Positions 52,561 through 63,100 of a stretch of 64,000 bases of DNA are shown here, piece by piece. Each line of letters starts with the position of its first letter. Within the stretch, counting starts at the first letter, position 1. The notes under the pieces were generated by a model, which was not told the DNA's origin, did not search any database, and was given only the letters and a program-made list of their open reading frames with translations. Origin of the DNA: Streptomyces sulfonofaciens (GTDB lineage: Bacteria; Actinomycetota; Actinomycetes; Streptomycetales; Streptomycetaceae); assembly GCF_014656295.1 (NCBI RefSeq), contig NZ_BNCD01000022.1:62001-126000 (forward strand), in the 5' to 3' direction. The position numbers and the translations under genes were made by a program.

Positions 52561-53624
52561 GAGGAGGTGCCTCCGGAACGGCTGCGGGTGCGGACGATGA
52601 GCCACATCAGGTACGGGGCCCCCACCGCGGCGGTCAGGACGCCGACGGGCAGCTCGGTCGGGGAGAACATGCGGCGTGCCAGCAGGTCCGCGGCCACGAC
52701 GATCAGGGAGCCGGTCAACGCGGCGCTCAGCAGCGGCACGTGGGCCGTGCGGGTGAGCCTTCGCGCGATCTGCGGGGCGAGCAGCGCGACGAAGTCGACC
52801 GGTCCGGCGGCACCGGTCGCCACGGACGCCAGCACGACCCCGAGCACGGTCAGGCCGAGCCGGACCCGGTCCAGGCGCACGCCGAGCGCGTCCGCCGTGT
52901 CGTCGTCGAAGGACGCGCTGCGCTGGGCCCGCGCCGCCCACAGGGCTGCCGGGACGCTCAGCAGCACGACGAGCGCAAGGGGCCGCGCCTCCTCGTAGCC
53001 GCGGCCGTTGAGGGAGCCGGTGAGCCAGATCTTGGCCTGCTGGGCCACCAGGTAGTCGCCCTTGGTGAGGAACAGTTGCGTCAACGAGCCGAGCGCGACC
53101 GACACGCCGATGCCGACCAGCACGAAACGCGACGAGTGCAGCCCGCGGCGCCACGCGAAGGAGTACACCAGCACGGCGGCGGCGAGGCCGCCGGCGACGG
53201 AGACGTACGGCAGCGCGTCGTAGGCGACGGCGTTGAAGCTGATCGCCGCCACCGTGGCGGCGCCGGCGCCGTGCGTGACACCGATGACGTCGGGGCTGGC
53301 CAGCGGGTTGCGTGCCACGGTCTGCACCAGGGCGCCCGCAACGCCGAACGCCGCCCCCGCGAGGAGGGCGACGGTCAGCCGGGGCAGCCGCAGCGTGCCC
53401 ACCACCAGAGTGTCGGGGCTCGGGCGCCCGAGCAGCACCCGGACGACCTCCACCGGTGGGACGAAGGACTCGCCGACACACAGGTACGCCACCACCGCAC
53501 ACGCGAGGAGCACCGCCAGCACCGCCGAGACAGCGACCGCCCGGCGGTGCACGAGGAAGCTGGCGCGTCCGCCGCGCAGGACGGCGTGCCCGGCCGGGCG
53601 GACGGGGGCCGTGGTCCTGCTCAT
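52557..53624 (-). CDS. Iron-siderophore ABC transporter permease
   Basis: A 355-residue FecCD-family permease with about nine to ten helices. Conserved blocks: RLPRLTVALLAGAAFGVAGALVQTVARNPLASPDVIGVTHGAG near residue 77, IWLTGSLNGRGYEEA near 215, and VDFVALLAPQIARRLTRTAHVPLLSAALTGSLIVVAADLLARRMFSPTELPVGVLTA near 285. ATG 53624 overlaps the upstream permease stop (ATGA) and its own stop overlaps the ATPase start. It forms a heterodimeric channel with the 53621 permease. Confidence 0.95.
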   Translation of the reverse strand: MSRTTAPVRPAGHAVLRGGRASFLVHRRAVAVSAVLAVLLACAVVAYLCVGESFVPPVEVVRVLLGRPSPDTLVVGTLRLPRLTVALLAGAAFGVAGALVQTVARNPLASPDVIGVTHGAGAATVAAISFNAVAYDALPYVSVAGGLAAAVLVYSFAWRRGLHSSRFVLVGIGVSVALGSLTQLFLTKGDYLVAQQAKIWLTGSLNGRGYEEARPLALVVLLSVPAALWAARAQRSASFDDDTADALGVRLDRVRLGLTVLGVVLASVATGAAGPVDFVALLAPQIARRLTRTAHVPLLSAALTGSLIVVAADLLARRMFSPTELPVGVLTAAVGAPYLMWLIVRTRSRSGGTSS

Positions 53625-54625
53625 GCGGCCACCGCGGCCCGGCGCCGGACGAGCACGATCAGGAACGGCACGCCGATCAGGGCGGTCATGACGGCCACCG
53701 GAACCTCCGAGGGTGGGAAGACGATGCGGCCGAGCACGTCGGCGCCGAGGATCATCACCGGCCCGAGGAGCGCGGCCAGCGGCAGCACCCAGCGGTGCGC
53801 GCTGCCCACCAGGGCACGGGCGATGTGCGGCACGGCGAGGCCGGTGAACGCGATCGGCCCGACCGCGGCCACCGCCGCTCCCGTCAGCACGGTCGCGCCC
53901 AGCGCGCCGAGCACGCGCAGCAGGCCGACGTTGTGCCCGAGGGCCTTGGCGGCGTCGTCGCCGAGCGCGAGCGCGTCCAGCCCCCGGGCCAGCGCCGCGA
54001 CCAGCACAAGTCCGGCCAGCAGGAACGGCCAGAGCTGGCCGATGATCTCGCTGCCGCGGCCGCTGAGCGAGCCGACCTGCCAGAAGCGGAACTCGTCCAG
54101 GGCGCGCCCGTTGGTCGTGGCGACCCCGGACACCAGCGAGGCGAGGAAGGCGTTCATCGCGGCGCCCGCGAGGGCCAGCTTGACCGGCGAGGCCCCGCCG
54201 CGCCCGCGACTGGCGACCGCGTACACCCCCACCGTCGCCAGCGCCGCGCCCGTGAAGGCGAACCACACGTACCCGCCCAGCGTGTGCACGCCGAAGAACG
54301 CGATGGCGCACACCACACCGGCCGAAGCGCCCTGGCTGACACCGAGGATGCCCGGTTCCGCGATGGGGTTGCGGGTGACTCCCTGCATCACCGTCCCGGC
54401 GAGCGCGAGAGCCGCGCCGGCCAGTACGCCGATGACCGTGCGCGGCACCCGCAACGACCGCACCACCTGTGCGTCGTCGCTGGTGCCGCCGTGCACCAGG
54501 GCCCGGATCACCTCGCCCGGCGCGACCGAGCGGCTGCCCACGCCGAGGCTCAGCAGGACGGCGACCAGCAGCATCGCCGTGCCGGCCAGCAGCCAGCCGG
54601 CCCGGCCGAAGGTACGTGACGTCAT
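53621..54625 (-). CDS. Iron-siderophore ABC transporter permease
   Basis: A 334-residue FecCD-family permease. RVPRTVIGVLAGAALALAGTVMQGVTRNPIAEPGILGVSQGASAGVV near residue 56, FWQVGSLSGRGSEII near 180 and IAFTGLAVPHIARALVGSAHRWVLPLAALLGPVMILGADVLGRIVFPPSEVPVAVMTALIG near 270 are family hallmarks. It is the first of two paired permeases, 13 bases after the binding-protein stop. Confidence 0.95.
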   Translation of the reverse strand: MTSRTFGRAGWLLAGTAMLLVAVLLSLGVGSRSVAPGEVIRALVHGGTSDDAQVVRSLRVPRTVIGVLAGAALALAGTVMQGVTRNPIAEPGILGVSQGASAGVVCAIAFFGVHTLGGYVWFAFTGAALATVGVYAVASRGRGGASPVKLALAGAAMNAFLASLVSGVATTNGRALDEFRFWQVGSLSGRGSEIIGQLWPFLLAGLVLVAALARGLDALALGDDAAKALGHNVGLLRVLGALGATVLTGAAVAAVGPIAFTGLAVPHIARALVGSAHRWVLPLAALLGPVMILGADVLGRIVFPPSEVPVAVMTALIGVPFLIVLVRRRAAVAA

Positions 54626-54638
54626 GGTCCGTGCCCGG

Positions 54639-55697
54639 TCAGGCCGTCAGGTGCTTCTGGAGGTCGTCGAGCACGGCGTCGGCGGCGGTGACGCCGAGCC
54701 CCAGGTACCAGGTCTCGTCGGGCACGTCGTAGGCGTGGCCGTCCCTGACCGCCTTGAGGTTCTTCCAGAGGGGGTTGCTCTGGGCCTTGCTCTTGTCCGT
54801 GGCCTTCGGGTCGCCGTAGACACCGGTGAAGATCCAGTCGGCGTCGGCCTCGTCGATGTTCTCCGCGCTGATCTCGGTGGCCAGGTCCTCGATGTCCTGG
54901 TTCTTCGGGCGCGGGATACCGACGTCCTTGAGGATCGTGCCGATGAAGGAGTCGTTGGCATAGAGCCGGATGACGCCGTCGGGCATGTATCGGACCATCG
55001 ACACGGTCGGCTTGTGGGCGCCGAGCCTGTCGCCGAGTGCCTTCGCACGCTTGTCGTAGGCGGCGAGCTGGGCCTTGGCCTGCGCGGTCTTGTCCAGCGC
55101 CGCCGCGTTGAGGAGGTAGTTCTCCTTCCAGGGGAAGCCGGGGCGGATCGAGAAGACGGTCGGCGCGATCTTCGACAGCTCGTCGTACGAGGCGGCGGCG
55201 CGCAACTGGCTGCCCAGGATCAGGTCGGGCTTGAGGGCCGCGATGGCCTCCAGATTGAGGCTGTTGATGGTGCCGACGTCCTTCGGCGTCCCCGCCTCCT
55301 TCCTCAGGTAGGACGGCAGCCGCGGCGAGCCCTCGGACAGGGCCACGCCGACCGGCTTCACTCCCAGCGAGACGACGTTGTCGAGTTCGCCGACGTCCAG
55401 CACGACCACGCGCTTGGGCTGCGCCTTTATCACGGTAGTGCCCATGGCCTGCTTGATCGTGCGCGGCCACTGGCCGGGTTCGGCGTCCGTGCCGAGCGCG
55501 GCGGTCTTCTCGGCGGCGTCCGCGAAGTCCTTCCCGCCCTTCGCGACGGACTTGGAGTCCGCCGCCCCCGAGCCGGCCGCGGCGGAGGCGCCGTGACCGC
55601 CCACGCCACCACCGGAGGACCCGCCGCACGCCGCGAGCGACAGCGCGGCGGCGACCGCGAGAGCGACTGCGGCCGTGCCGCGGCGCGGATAAGACAT
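54639..55697 (-). CDS. Iron-siderophore ABC transporter binding lipoprotein
   Basis: A 352-residue FepB/FhuD-like lipoprotein, first gene of the uptake operon. The signal peptide ends in LSLAACGG (lipid-anchored Cys near 22), followed by a Gly/Ala/Ser linker. The periplasmic-binding fold is RVVVLDVGELDNVVSLGVKPVGVA, LNLEAIAALKPDLILGSQLRAA, VSMVRYMPDGVIRLYANDSFIGTIL and DADWIFTGVYGDPKA. It captures a ferric siderophore for the two permeases and the ATPase. Expression is almost certainly iron-repressed: an iron box lies 36 bases upstream (55733-55751). Confidence 0.95.
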   Translation of the reverse strand: MSYPRRGTAAVALAVAAALSLAACGGSSGGGVGGHGASAAAGSGAADSKSVAKGGKDFADAAEKTAALGTDAEPGQWPRTIKQAMGTTVIKAQPKRVVVLDVGELDNVVSLGVKPVGVALSEGSPRLPSYLRKEAGTPKDVGTINSLNLEAIAALKPDLILGSQLRAAASYDELSKIAPTVFSIRPGFPWKENYLLNAAALDKTAQAKAQLAAYDKRAKALGDRLGAHKPTVSMVRYMPDGVIRLYANDSFIGTILKDVGIPRPKNQDIEDLATEISAENIDEADADWIFTGVYGDPKATDKSKAQSNPLWKNLKAVRDGHAYDVPDETWYLGLGVTAADAVLDDLQKHLTA

Positions 55698-55732
55698 GGG
55701 GCAGCTCCTAGCTGTGGTTCACCCTTAAATCA

Positions 55733-55751
55733 TTAGGTGAGCCTTACCTTA
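55733..55751 (-). promoter_or_regulatory. Iron box (DmdR/IdeR-type operator)
   Basis: TTAGGTGAGCCTTACCTTA is a 19-base near-palindrome (seven of nine pairs match) that fits the actinobacterial consensus TTAGGTTAGGCTCACCTAA. It lies 36 bases upstream of the siderophore-binding lipoprotein start. Fe2+-loaded DmdR1/IdeR would repress the uptake operon here. Confidence 0.9.
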
Positions 55752-57194
55752 TGCGGCACGGGTGTGCGCGACGCAAGGGGGTCCCCTCGCACGGGCGGCG
55801 GCTCGGCGGGGCGGAACGGGAGTCCCCGCCGGGAGGAGGAGTGCCGCCGTCCGGGCGCGTGGGGCCCAGTGCAGAAGGAAGGGGCTCCGCGGAGCCGCCC
55901 GGGCCGGCGAATGGCCGGTACGGGAGCGGGGCGCCCCGGTTGGCTGCTCAGGAATATGGCCGGATTATTACTGCTCGGATATATGGCCGGAAAGGTGTGA
56001 GGTGACCGACTGCCACGCGTGAGGTGACACGATTGAACGCATCTCCCTCCGCTGTGCGGAGAAATGGGGGACGACTTCCTCGATGGCCGAATGTGGCGGA
56101 AGCCCGAGGCGGTCAGGTCGGAAAACCGTCGGGGAATTCGCGGAAAAGCGGCCGCCGCGGCGGCACGGAATGGCGCACTGCTTGACAGGGCGGTGGGGGA
56201 GCGGCATGCCGTGACGCGTACTCCGTTGCTGCGTCTGCTCGCGGACATGCGGGCCCGGTGGCGCCGGGCGCGGTCGGGCGGTGCCTCGGCAGCCGCGCCG
56301 GCCGATGCGCACCGCTCCTCGCCCCGCGGTGACCGGAGGCGCCGAGGGGCCGTTCGCCGCCCCTGCCCGCCGTCGCCGCCCCGCGGGCCCCCGGGGCCGT
56401 GTCCTGGACGGTGGTGACGTCGTTGAGCTGTGCATGGGGTGCGGGGCGTGCCAGGGGATCGTGCCGGAGGGGCCGCGCGAGAGTGCGGAACCGAGGGTCC
56501 CGCCCTGGGGGATCCGTTCGCCGGGCGGCGCCGCGCGGGACCACCGCCACCGGGGCCGGAGAACTCCGCGCTCGCTCCCCGAGGTGAAGGCGCGCACCCG
56601 TCCTGCCGGAGTCGAAATCATGTCACCGCCCGCTCGTGCGGCGCCGACTGAGGGCGAACGAAGCAATGGCTCAATCAGATCAGGCGGACGATCAGATTTC
56701 GTCACGATCACCGAATTATTACTACCGGTAACGCGAAGTCCGGTGATTACTTCCGCCCCTGTGGCCAGCGAAGACAATGCGAAGGCCGGAAGGCGACGCC
56801 CTAAACGTGACCTGGGGCACGTGGTTTTCGCCGGTTCGGGCTAGGTATCGTCCTTCAAGTCTAAAGCTTTCTGCCGCTCCAACCTGGAGAAACTCAGCCG
56901 TACAACACGCTGCCGCCGCCCCGCGGCGGCCCATCGGGCCACACGGCTTCGTACGCCGCCCGTACCGACGGTGCACCACCGGACGCCTCCGGGCGGTACG
57001 GATCCGCACAGGGGACTCGCGGCCTGTTCCGCCATCGGCAGGCAGGCGCCATCCGGCACGGATCCCCACCACGACACCACACGACACGGCCGGGGCCGGC
57101 TGTGCGGGACCCGTGTGCGCACGGGCCCACCGCACGGGGAGGCGGCGCGGTCTCCACCCGCCTCGCCGCCCGGCGAGCGCCGGAAAAAGATGGG
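55752..57194. other. Long leader/intergenic region before the NRPS
   Basis: 1,443 bases lie between the iron box and the NRPS start. Long frames on both strands are not convincing: their codon use is not typical of neighbours and no family is recognised. AT-rich islands stand out at 55950-55995 (two copies of TATGGCCGGA) and 56690-56755 (GAATTATTACTACCGGTAA and GTGATTACTTCC), plus AAGTCTAAAGC near 56857. Together with the GTGAGGTGAC repeat these look like regulatory DNA for the NRPS. No second iron box is visible. Confidence 0.5.
55997..56028 (+). repeat. Direct repeat GTGAGGTGAC
   Basis: Two perfect copies of GTGAGGTGAC (55997-56006 and 56019-56028) are spaced 22 bases start to start, i.e. 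two turns of the helix on the same DNA face, as in binding sites for dimeric or tandem activators. They are in the region between the uptake operon and the NRPS. Confidence 0.55.
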
Positions 57195-60100
57195 ATGGCA
57201 GTGCCCGGTACTCCGCACCGCATCTGGCCCTTGTCCTCGGCGCAACGCGGCATCTGGTTCGCGCAGCAGCTCGATCCCGACAGCCCGAGCTACAACACCG
57301 CCGAGTATCTGGACATCGACGGCCCCGTCGCCGTGCCGACACTCCAGACGGCGGTGCGGCAGGTGGTGGCGGAGACCGACACCCTCAACGTTCGCTTCAC
57401 CGACGACGGCCAGGGCCCGCGCCAGACGTACGAACCCGCCGGCGACTGGCAGTTCCAGGTCCTCGACATCGGCGCGGAGCCGGATCCACGCGCGGCCGCC
57501 GAGGCATGGATGCGGGCCGAGCTGGCGGTACCGGTGAGCCCGCAGTCCGGCCGGACGTTCACCCTGACCCTGCTCAGGGCCGGGGCCGAGCGCAACTTCT
57601 TCTACCTGCGCGGCCATCACCTCGTCACCGACGGACACATGTGCGCACTGTTCGCGCACCGGGTGGCCGAGGTCTACACGGCCCTCGCGACCGGGACACC
57701 GCAGCGGGCGGACGACGGCGGTTCGCTGGACCTGCTCCTCGCCGACGACACCGCGTACCGGCACTCGGAGCGCTTCAGCCGCGACCGGGACCACTGGCTG
57801 AACCGGCTGGCCGGCCGTCCCGAGGCGGTCACCCTCGCCGGCCGCACGGGCGGGATCTCGCGGAGCTTCCTGCGGCAGAGCGCGCGGATACCGGACGCCA
57901 CCGCCGACGGCCTGCGGGCGCTGGCCCGCCGCTCACGGACCGGCCTGCCCGTTCCCCTGATCGCCGCCACGGCCGTGTACCTCGCCCGGATGACCGGCGC
58001 CGGCGAAGTGGCCCTCGGCATCCCGGTGGCGGGACGGACCGGCGGCGGCCGCAACATCCGCGGACCGATGTCCAACGAACTGCCGCTCTGGCTGGAGGTC
58101 CGGCCGGACATGAGTGCCCGGGACCTGATGCGCCAGGTGTCCGCAGAGACCCGGCTGCTGCTGAAGCACCAGCGGTACCGGTACGAGGACGTGCTGCGCG
58201 AGCTGCGGACGGTCGGCGGCGAGCGCCGCCTGTTCGGCCCGACGGTCAACATCATGTCCTTCGCCTACGACCTCGCCTTCGGGGCGGCCCGGGCGACCAC
58301 CCGGAACCTGGCCATCGGACCCGTCGCCGATCTCTCCGTCCGCGTCGACGACCGCTCGGGCGACGGCGCGCTGCACGTCGACTTCGACGCCAACCCCGCC
58401 GTGTACGACGCGCAGGAGAACGCCGCGCACCAGCGGCGCTTCCTGCGCGTCCTGGAAGGCCTCGCCACGGCCGACCCGGAAGCGCCCGTCGGCCGCATCG
58501 ACATCCTGCTCCCCGGCGAGCGCGCCCGGGCACTGCCGCCGCGGCCGACGGCGGACGGCCCGGGCGCCGCGGCCCCCGGCCCGACGCTCCCGACCCTGTT
58601 CGAGGAGCGGGCACAGCACACCCCCGGCGCCGTGGCCGTCGTCTCCGGGGACGGCGAACTGACCTACGCCGAGCTGAACGAGCGGGCCAACCGGCTGGCG
58701 CGGCTGCTGCTGGGGCGGGGGGCAGGGCCGGAGCGGCTGGTGGCCGTGGCGCTGCCGCGCTCCGCCGACCTCGTGGTGGCCCTGCTCGCGGTGGTGAAGA
58801 CGGGCGCCGCGTACCTGCCGGTCGACCCCGGCTACCCGCCGGAGCGGATCGCGCTCACACTCACCGACGCCGCCCCCGTGTGCCTGGTCACCACCGGCGA
58901 AGGGGCCACCGGAACCCCCTACGACGCGGACGCCGTACGGCTGGACGCCGACGCCACCCTCCGCACCCTGGCCGCCGGGCCCGGCGGGGACCTCACCGAC
59001 GCGGAGCGGCCCGGACCGCGGGACCCCGCCCACCCGGCCTACGTCATCTACACCTCGGGGTCGACGGGCACCCCCAAGGGCGTAATCGTCCCGCACCGTA
59101 ACGTGCTGCGGCTCTTCCGGGAGACCGACGCCTGGTTCGGCTTCGGCCCTGACGACGTGTGGACCCTCTTCCACTCCTACGCCTTCGACTTCTCCGTCTG
59201 GGAGCTGTGGGGGGCACTCCTGCACGGCGGCCGGCTGGTCGTCGTCCCGAAGGACGAGAGCCGTTCCCCCGCCCGCTTCCTCGACCTGCTCGTATGCCAC
59301 AGGGTCACGGTGCTCAACCAGACGCCGTCGGCGTTCCAGCAACTGATGCGGGCCGACCAGGACGACCCGGAACGCTCCGCGCGGCTGGCGCTGCGCACGG
59401 TCGTCCTCGGCGGTGAGGCGCTGGACCCGGCCGGACTGCGCGAGTGGTACCTGCGGCATCCGGCCGACGCGCCACGGCTGGTGAACATGTACGGCATCAC
59501 CGAGACCACCGTGCACGTCACCCACGCCCCGCTCGACGAGTGCGACGCGGCCGCCGAGCCGCCCCGGAGCGTGATCGGCGAGCCGATCCCCGACCTGCGC
59601 GCCTACGTGCTCGACAACGCCCTCCAGCCGCTGCCGCCCGGTGCCACCGGCGAACTGTACGTGGCGGGGCCGGGGCTCGCCCGCGGCTATCTCGGGCGCC
59701 CGGGCCTGAGCGCGGAACGCTTCGTGGCCGACCCCTTCGGCTCCGCCGGGCAACGCATGTACCGCACCGGGGACCGCGTCCGCCGGCACCAGGACGGCAG
59801 GCTCGACTACGCCGGGCGGGCGGACGACCAGATCAAACTGCGCGGGTTCCGCATCGAGCCCGCGGAGATCGAGGCCGTGCTGGCCCGGCACGAGGCGGTC
59901 GAACGGACCGTGGTGCTGGTGCGCGAGGACCGGCCCGGCGACCGGCGGCTGGTGGCCTACGCGGTGCCCGCCGGCGGCGCCCGGCCCGAGGCGGGCGCGC
60001 TGCGCGAGTTCGCCGCGCGGAACCTGCCCGGCCACATGGTCCCGGCGGCCGTCGTCGTCCTGGACCGGCTGCCCCTGACGGCCAACGGCAAGCTCGACCG

Positions 60101-63100
60101 GGCCGCGCTGCCGGCCCCGGCGTTCACCCCGGGCCCGGCGCGGCGCCCGGCCCGCGACGCGACCGAGCGACTGCTGTGCGACCTGTTCGCCGATGTCCTC
60201 GGCCTGGACCGGGTGGGCATCGACGACGGCTTCTTCGAACTCGGCGGGGACTCCCTGCTGGCGACCCGGCTGCTGAGCCGGGTACGGGCCGCCCTCGGCG
60301 CCGAGCTGCCGATCCGCACCCTGTTCGACACGCCGACGGCGGCCGGCCTCGCCGCGGCGCTGCGGCAGGCGGGCGGAAACGCCCGCCCCGCGGTGCGTCC
60401 GGTGGAGCGCCCCCCGGTGCTCCCGCTGTCGTTCGCCCAGCGCCGGCTGTGGTTCCTCAACCGGCTCGGCGGCCCCGAGGCCGGGGCCGACTACAACATG
60501 CCGTTCGTCCTCAGGCTGGAGGGCGGACTCGACAGGGCGGCACTGCGGGCGGCACTCGCCGACGTCGCAGGGCGCCACGAGAGCCTGCGCACGGTCTTCC
60601 CCGAGGCCGACGGTGCCCCGCGCCAGCTCGTGCTCGACCCCGGGACGGCCGCCGTCGCCCTGCCGGTGCGCCACGTCGACGAGACCGGACTGGCACAGGC
60701 CCTGGCGGCGAGCGCAGCCACGGGGTTCGACCTGACCGCCGAGCCGCCGCTGCGCGCGGAACTGTTCGCCCTCGGCCCCGACCGGCACGTGCTGTCGCTG
60801 GTGGTCCACCACATCGCGGGCGACGCCTGGTCCATGGTGCCGCTGGGCCGCGACCTGGCCGCCGCCTACGCGGCCCGCCTCCGCGGTGAGCAGCCGTCCT
60901 GGCCCCCGCTGCCGGTGACCTACGCGGACTACACGCTGTGGCAGCGGGACCTGCTGGGACAGGAGAACGACAAGGACAGTCTCATCGCGCGCCAGGTGGC
61001 GTACTGGGCCCGTACCCTGGCGGGCCTCCCCGACGAACTCGCCCTCCCCGCCGACCGCCCTCGCCCCGGCGTTGCGAGCCACCGGGGCGGCACCGTGCCC
61101 GTGCGCCTGAGCGCCGACCTGCACACAAGGCTCACGGCCCTGGCCGAGGAACGCGGCGTGACGCTGTTCATGGTGCTCCAGGCGGGGCTGGCCGCGCTGC
61201 TGACCAGACACGGTGCGGGCACCGACATCCCGATCGGGTCGCCCGTCGCGGGACGCACCGACGACGCCCTCGACGACCTGGTCGGCTTCTTCGTCAACAC
61301 CCTGGTCCTGCGCACCGACACCTCCGGTGACCCGGGCTTCGGCGAACTGCTCGCCCGGGTGAGGGAGACGGACCTGGCGGCGTACGCCCACCAGGACGTG
61401 CCCTTCGAACACCTCGTGGAGGTCCTCAACCCCGCCAGGTCGCTCAGCAGGCACCCGCTGTTCCAGGTGCTGCTCACGCTCACCGGCAGGCTTCAGGCGC
61501 CGGCCGCACTGCCCGGCCTGCGCGCCGAGGCGGAGCGCGTGGAGTCGGGCACCGCCAAGTTCGACCTGGCGTTCAACCTGACCGAGTCCACCCGCGCAGC
61601 AGGCGGCCCCGGCGGTGTCGAGGGGTACGTCGGGTACGGCGGCGACCTGTTCGACCGCACCACCGTCGAAGCCCTGACGGCGCGCTTCGTAAGGCTGCTC
61701 GAGGCGGTGGCGCAGGACCCTGACCTGCCCCTCGGCGCCCTGGAGATCCTCGGCGAGGGCGAGCGCCACCGACTGCTGACGGAGTGGCAGGGCATCGGCG
61801 CCGAGCACCCGCGTCCCGCCGCAACTCTGCCCGAGCTGTTCGAGCGGCAGGCCGGGGCCACCCCGCGGGCCCGCGCGCTCGCCGCGCCCGACGCCGAGCT
61901 GTCCTACGCGGAGACCGAAGCCCGGGCCAACCGCCTGGCCCACCTGCTGATCTCCCGTGGGATCGGCCCGGAGCGGGTGGTAGCCGTCGCGCTGCCCGGC
62001 TCCGCCCAACTGGTCGTCACGCTGCTCGCGGTGCTCAAGACCGGTGCCGCCTATCTGCCGGTCGACCTCGCGCAGCCCGGCGCGCGCATCTCCCACCTGC
62101 TCGCCGACGCCGCGCCCGCCCTGCTGCTGACGGACAGCGGGTCGGCGGCCAAACTCCCCGCGAGCACCGGCCCCGCCCGTCTGCTGCTCGACGACCCCGA
62201 GACCGCCCGGGCGCTGGAGCACCGGCCCGCGACCCGCCCCGCCGACACCGACCGGACCGCCCCGCTGCTGCCCGACCACCCCGCATACGTGATCTACACC
62301 TCGGGCTCCACGGGCCGGCCGAAGGGCGTGGTGGTCGCGCACCGCGGCCTCGCGGAGTACGTGGCCCGCGCCCGGCGCGTCTACACCGGCCTGGAAGGGA
62401 CGGTCCTGGTCCCCACGCCGCTGGCCTTCGACCTGTCGGTCACGGGTCTGTACGGCGCGCTGACCCGCGGCGGGTGCGCGGTGGTGGCCGGGCTGGACGA
62501 CGACCCCTGGCTGACGGCGCTGCTGGCCCGCACCCCGGTGACGTTCATGAAGGCGACCCCGAGCCATCTGGGGATCCTGGCCGCACTGCCCGCCGGGTTC
62601 GCCCCGGTGCGGCAGCTTGTGTTCGGCGGCGAGGCGCTGCACGCCGGGCCGCTGGAGGAGTGGCGCGGGCGCCACCGGGACGTGGCCGTGGTCAACCACT
62701 ACGGCCCGACGGAGGCCACCGTCGGGTGCCTGGACTTCCACCTCGCCCCCGGCGAGGCGGTGGGCGCCGCCGTTCCGCTCGGCCGGCCGATGACGGGCAT
62801 GCGGGCGTATGTGCTCGACGCCGGTCTGCGGCCGGTGCCGCCGGGAGTGGCCGGTGAGCTGTACGTCGCCGGGGCGCAGTTGGCGCGCGGCTACCTCGGC
62901 AGGCCCGGGCTGACCGCCGAGCGGTTCGTGGCGAACCCCTTCGGCGGAGCGCCGGGCGCCCGGATGTACCGGACCGGGGACCTCGCCCGGTGGACCGCGG
63001 ACGGGTTCCTCGTCTTCGCGGGCCGCGCCGACGAACAGGTCAAGATCCGCGGCCACCGGGTCGAACTCGGCGAGGTCGAGGCCGCGCTGACCGACCATCC

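Noticed and set aside
55968..56777. A 269-codon minus-strand frame in the gap before the NRPS
   Set aside because: No ribosome site, family or plausible composition; it runs through AT-rich islands that look regulatory.
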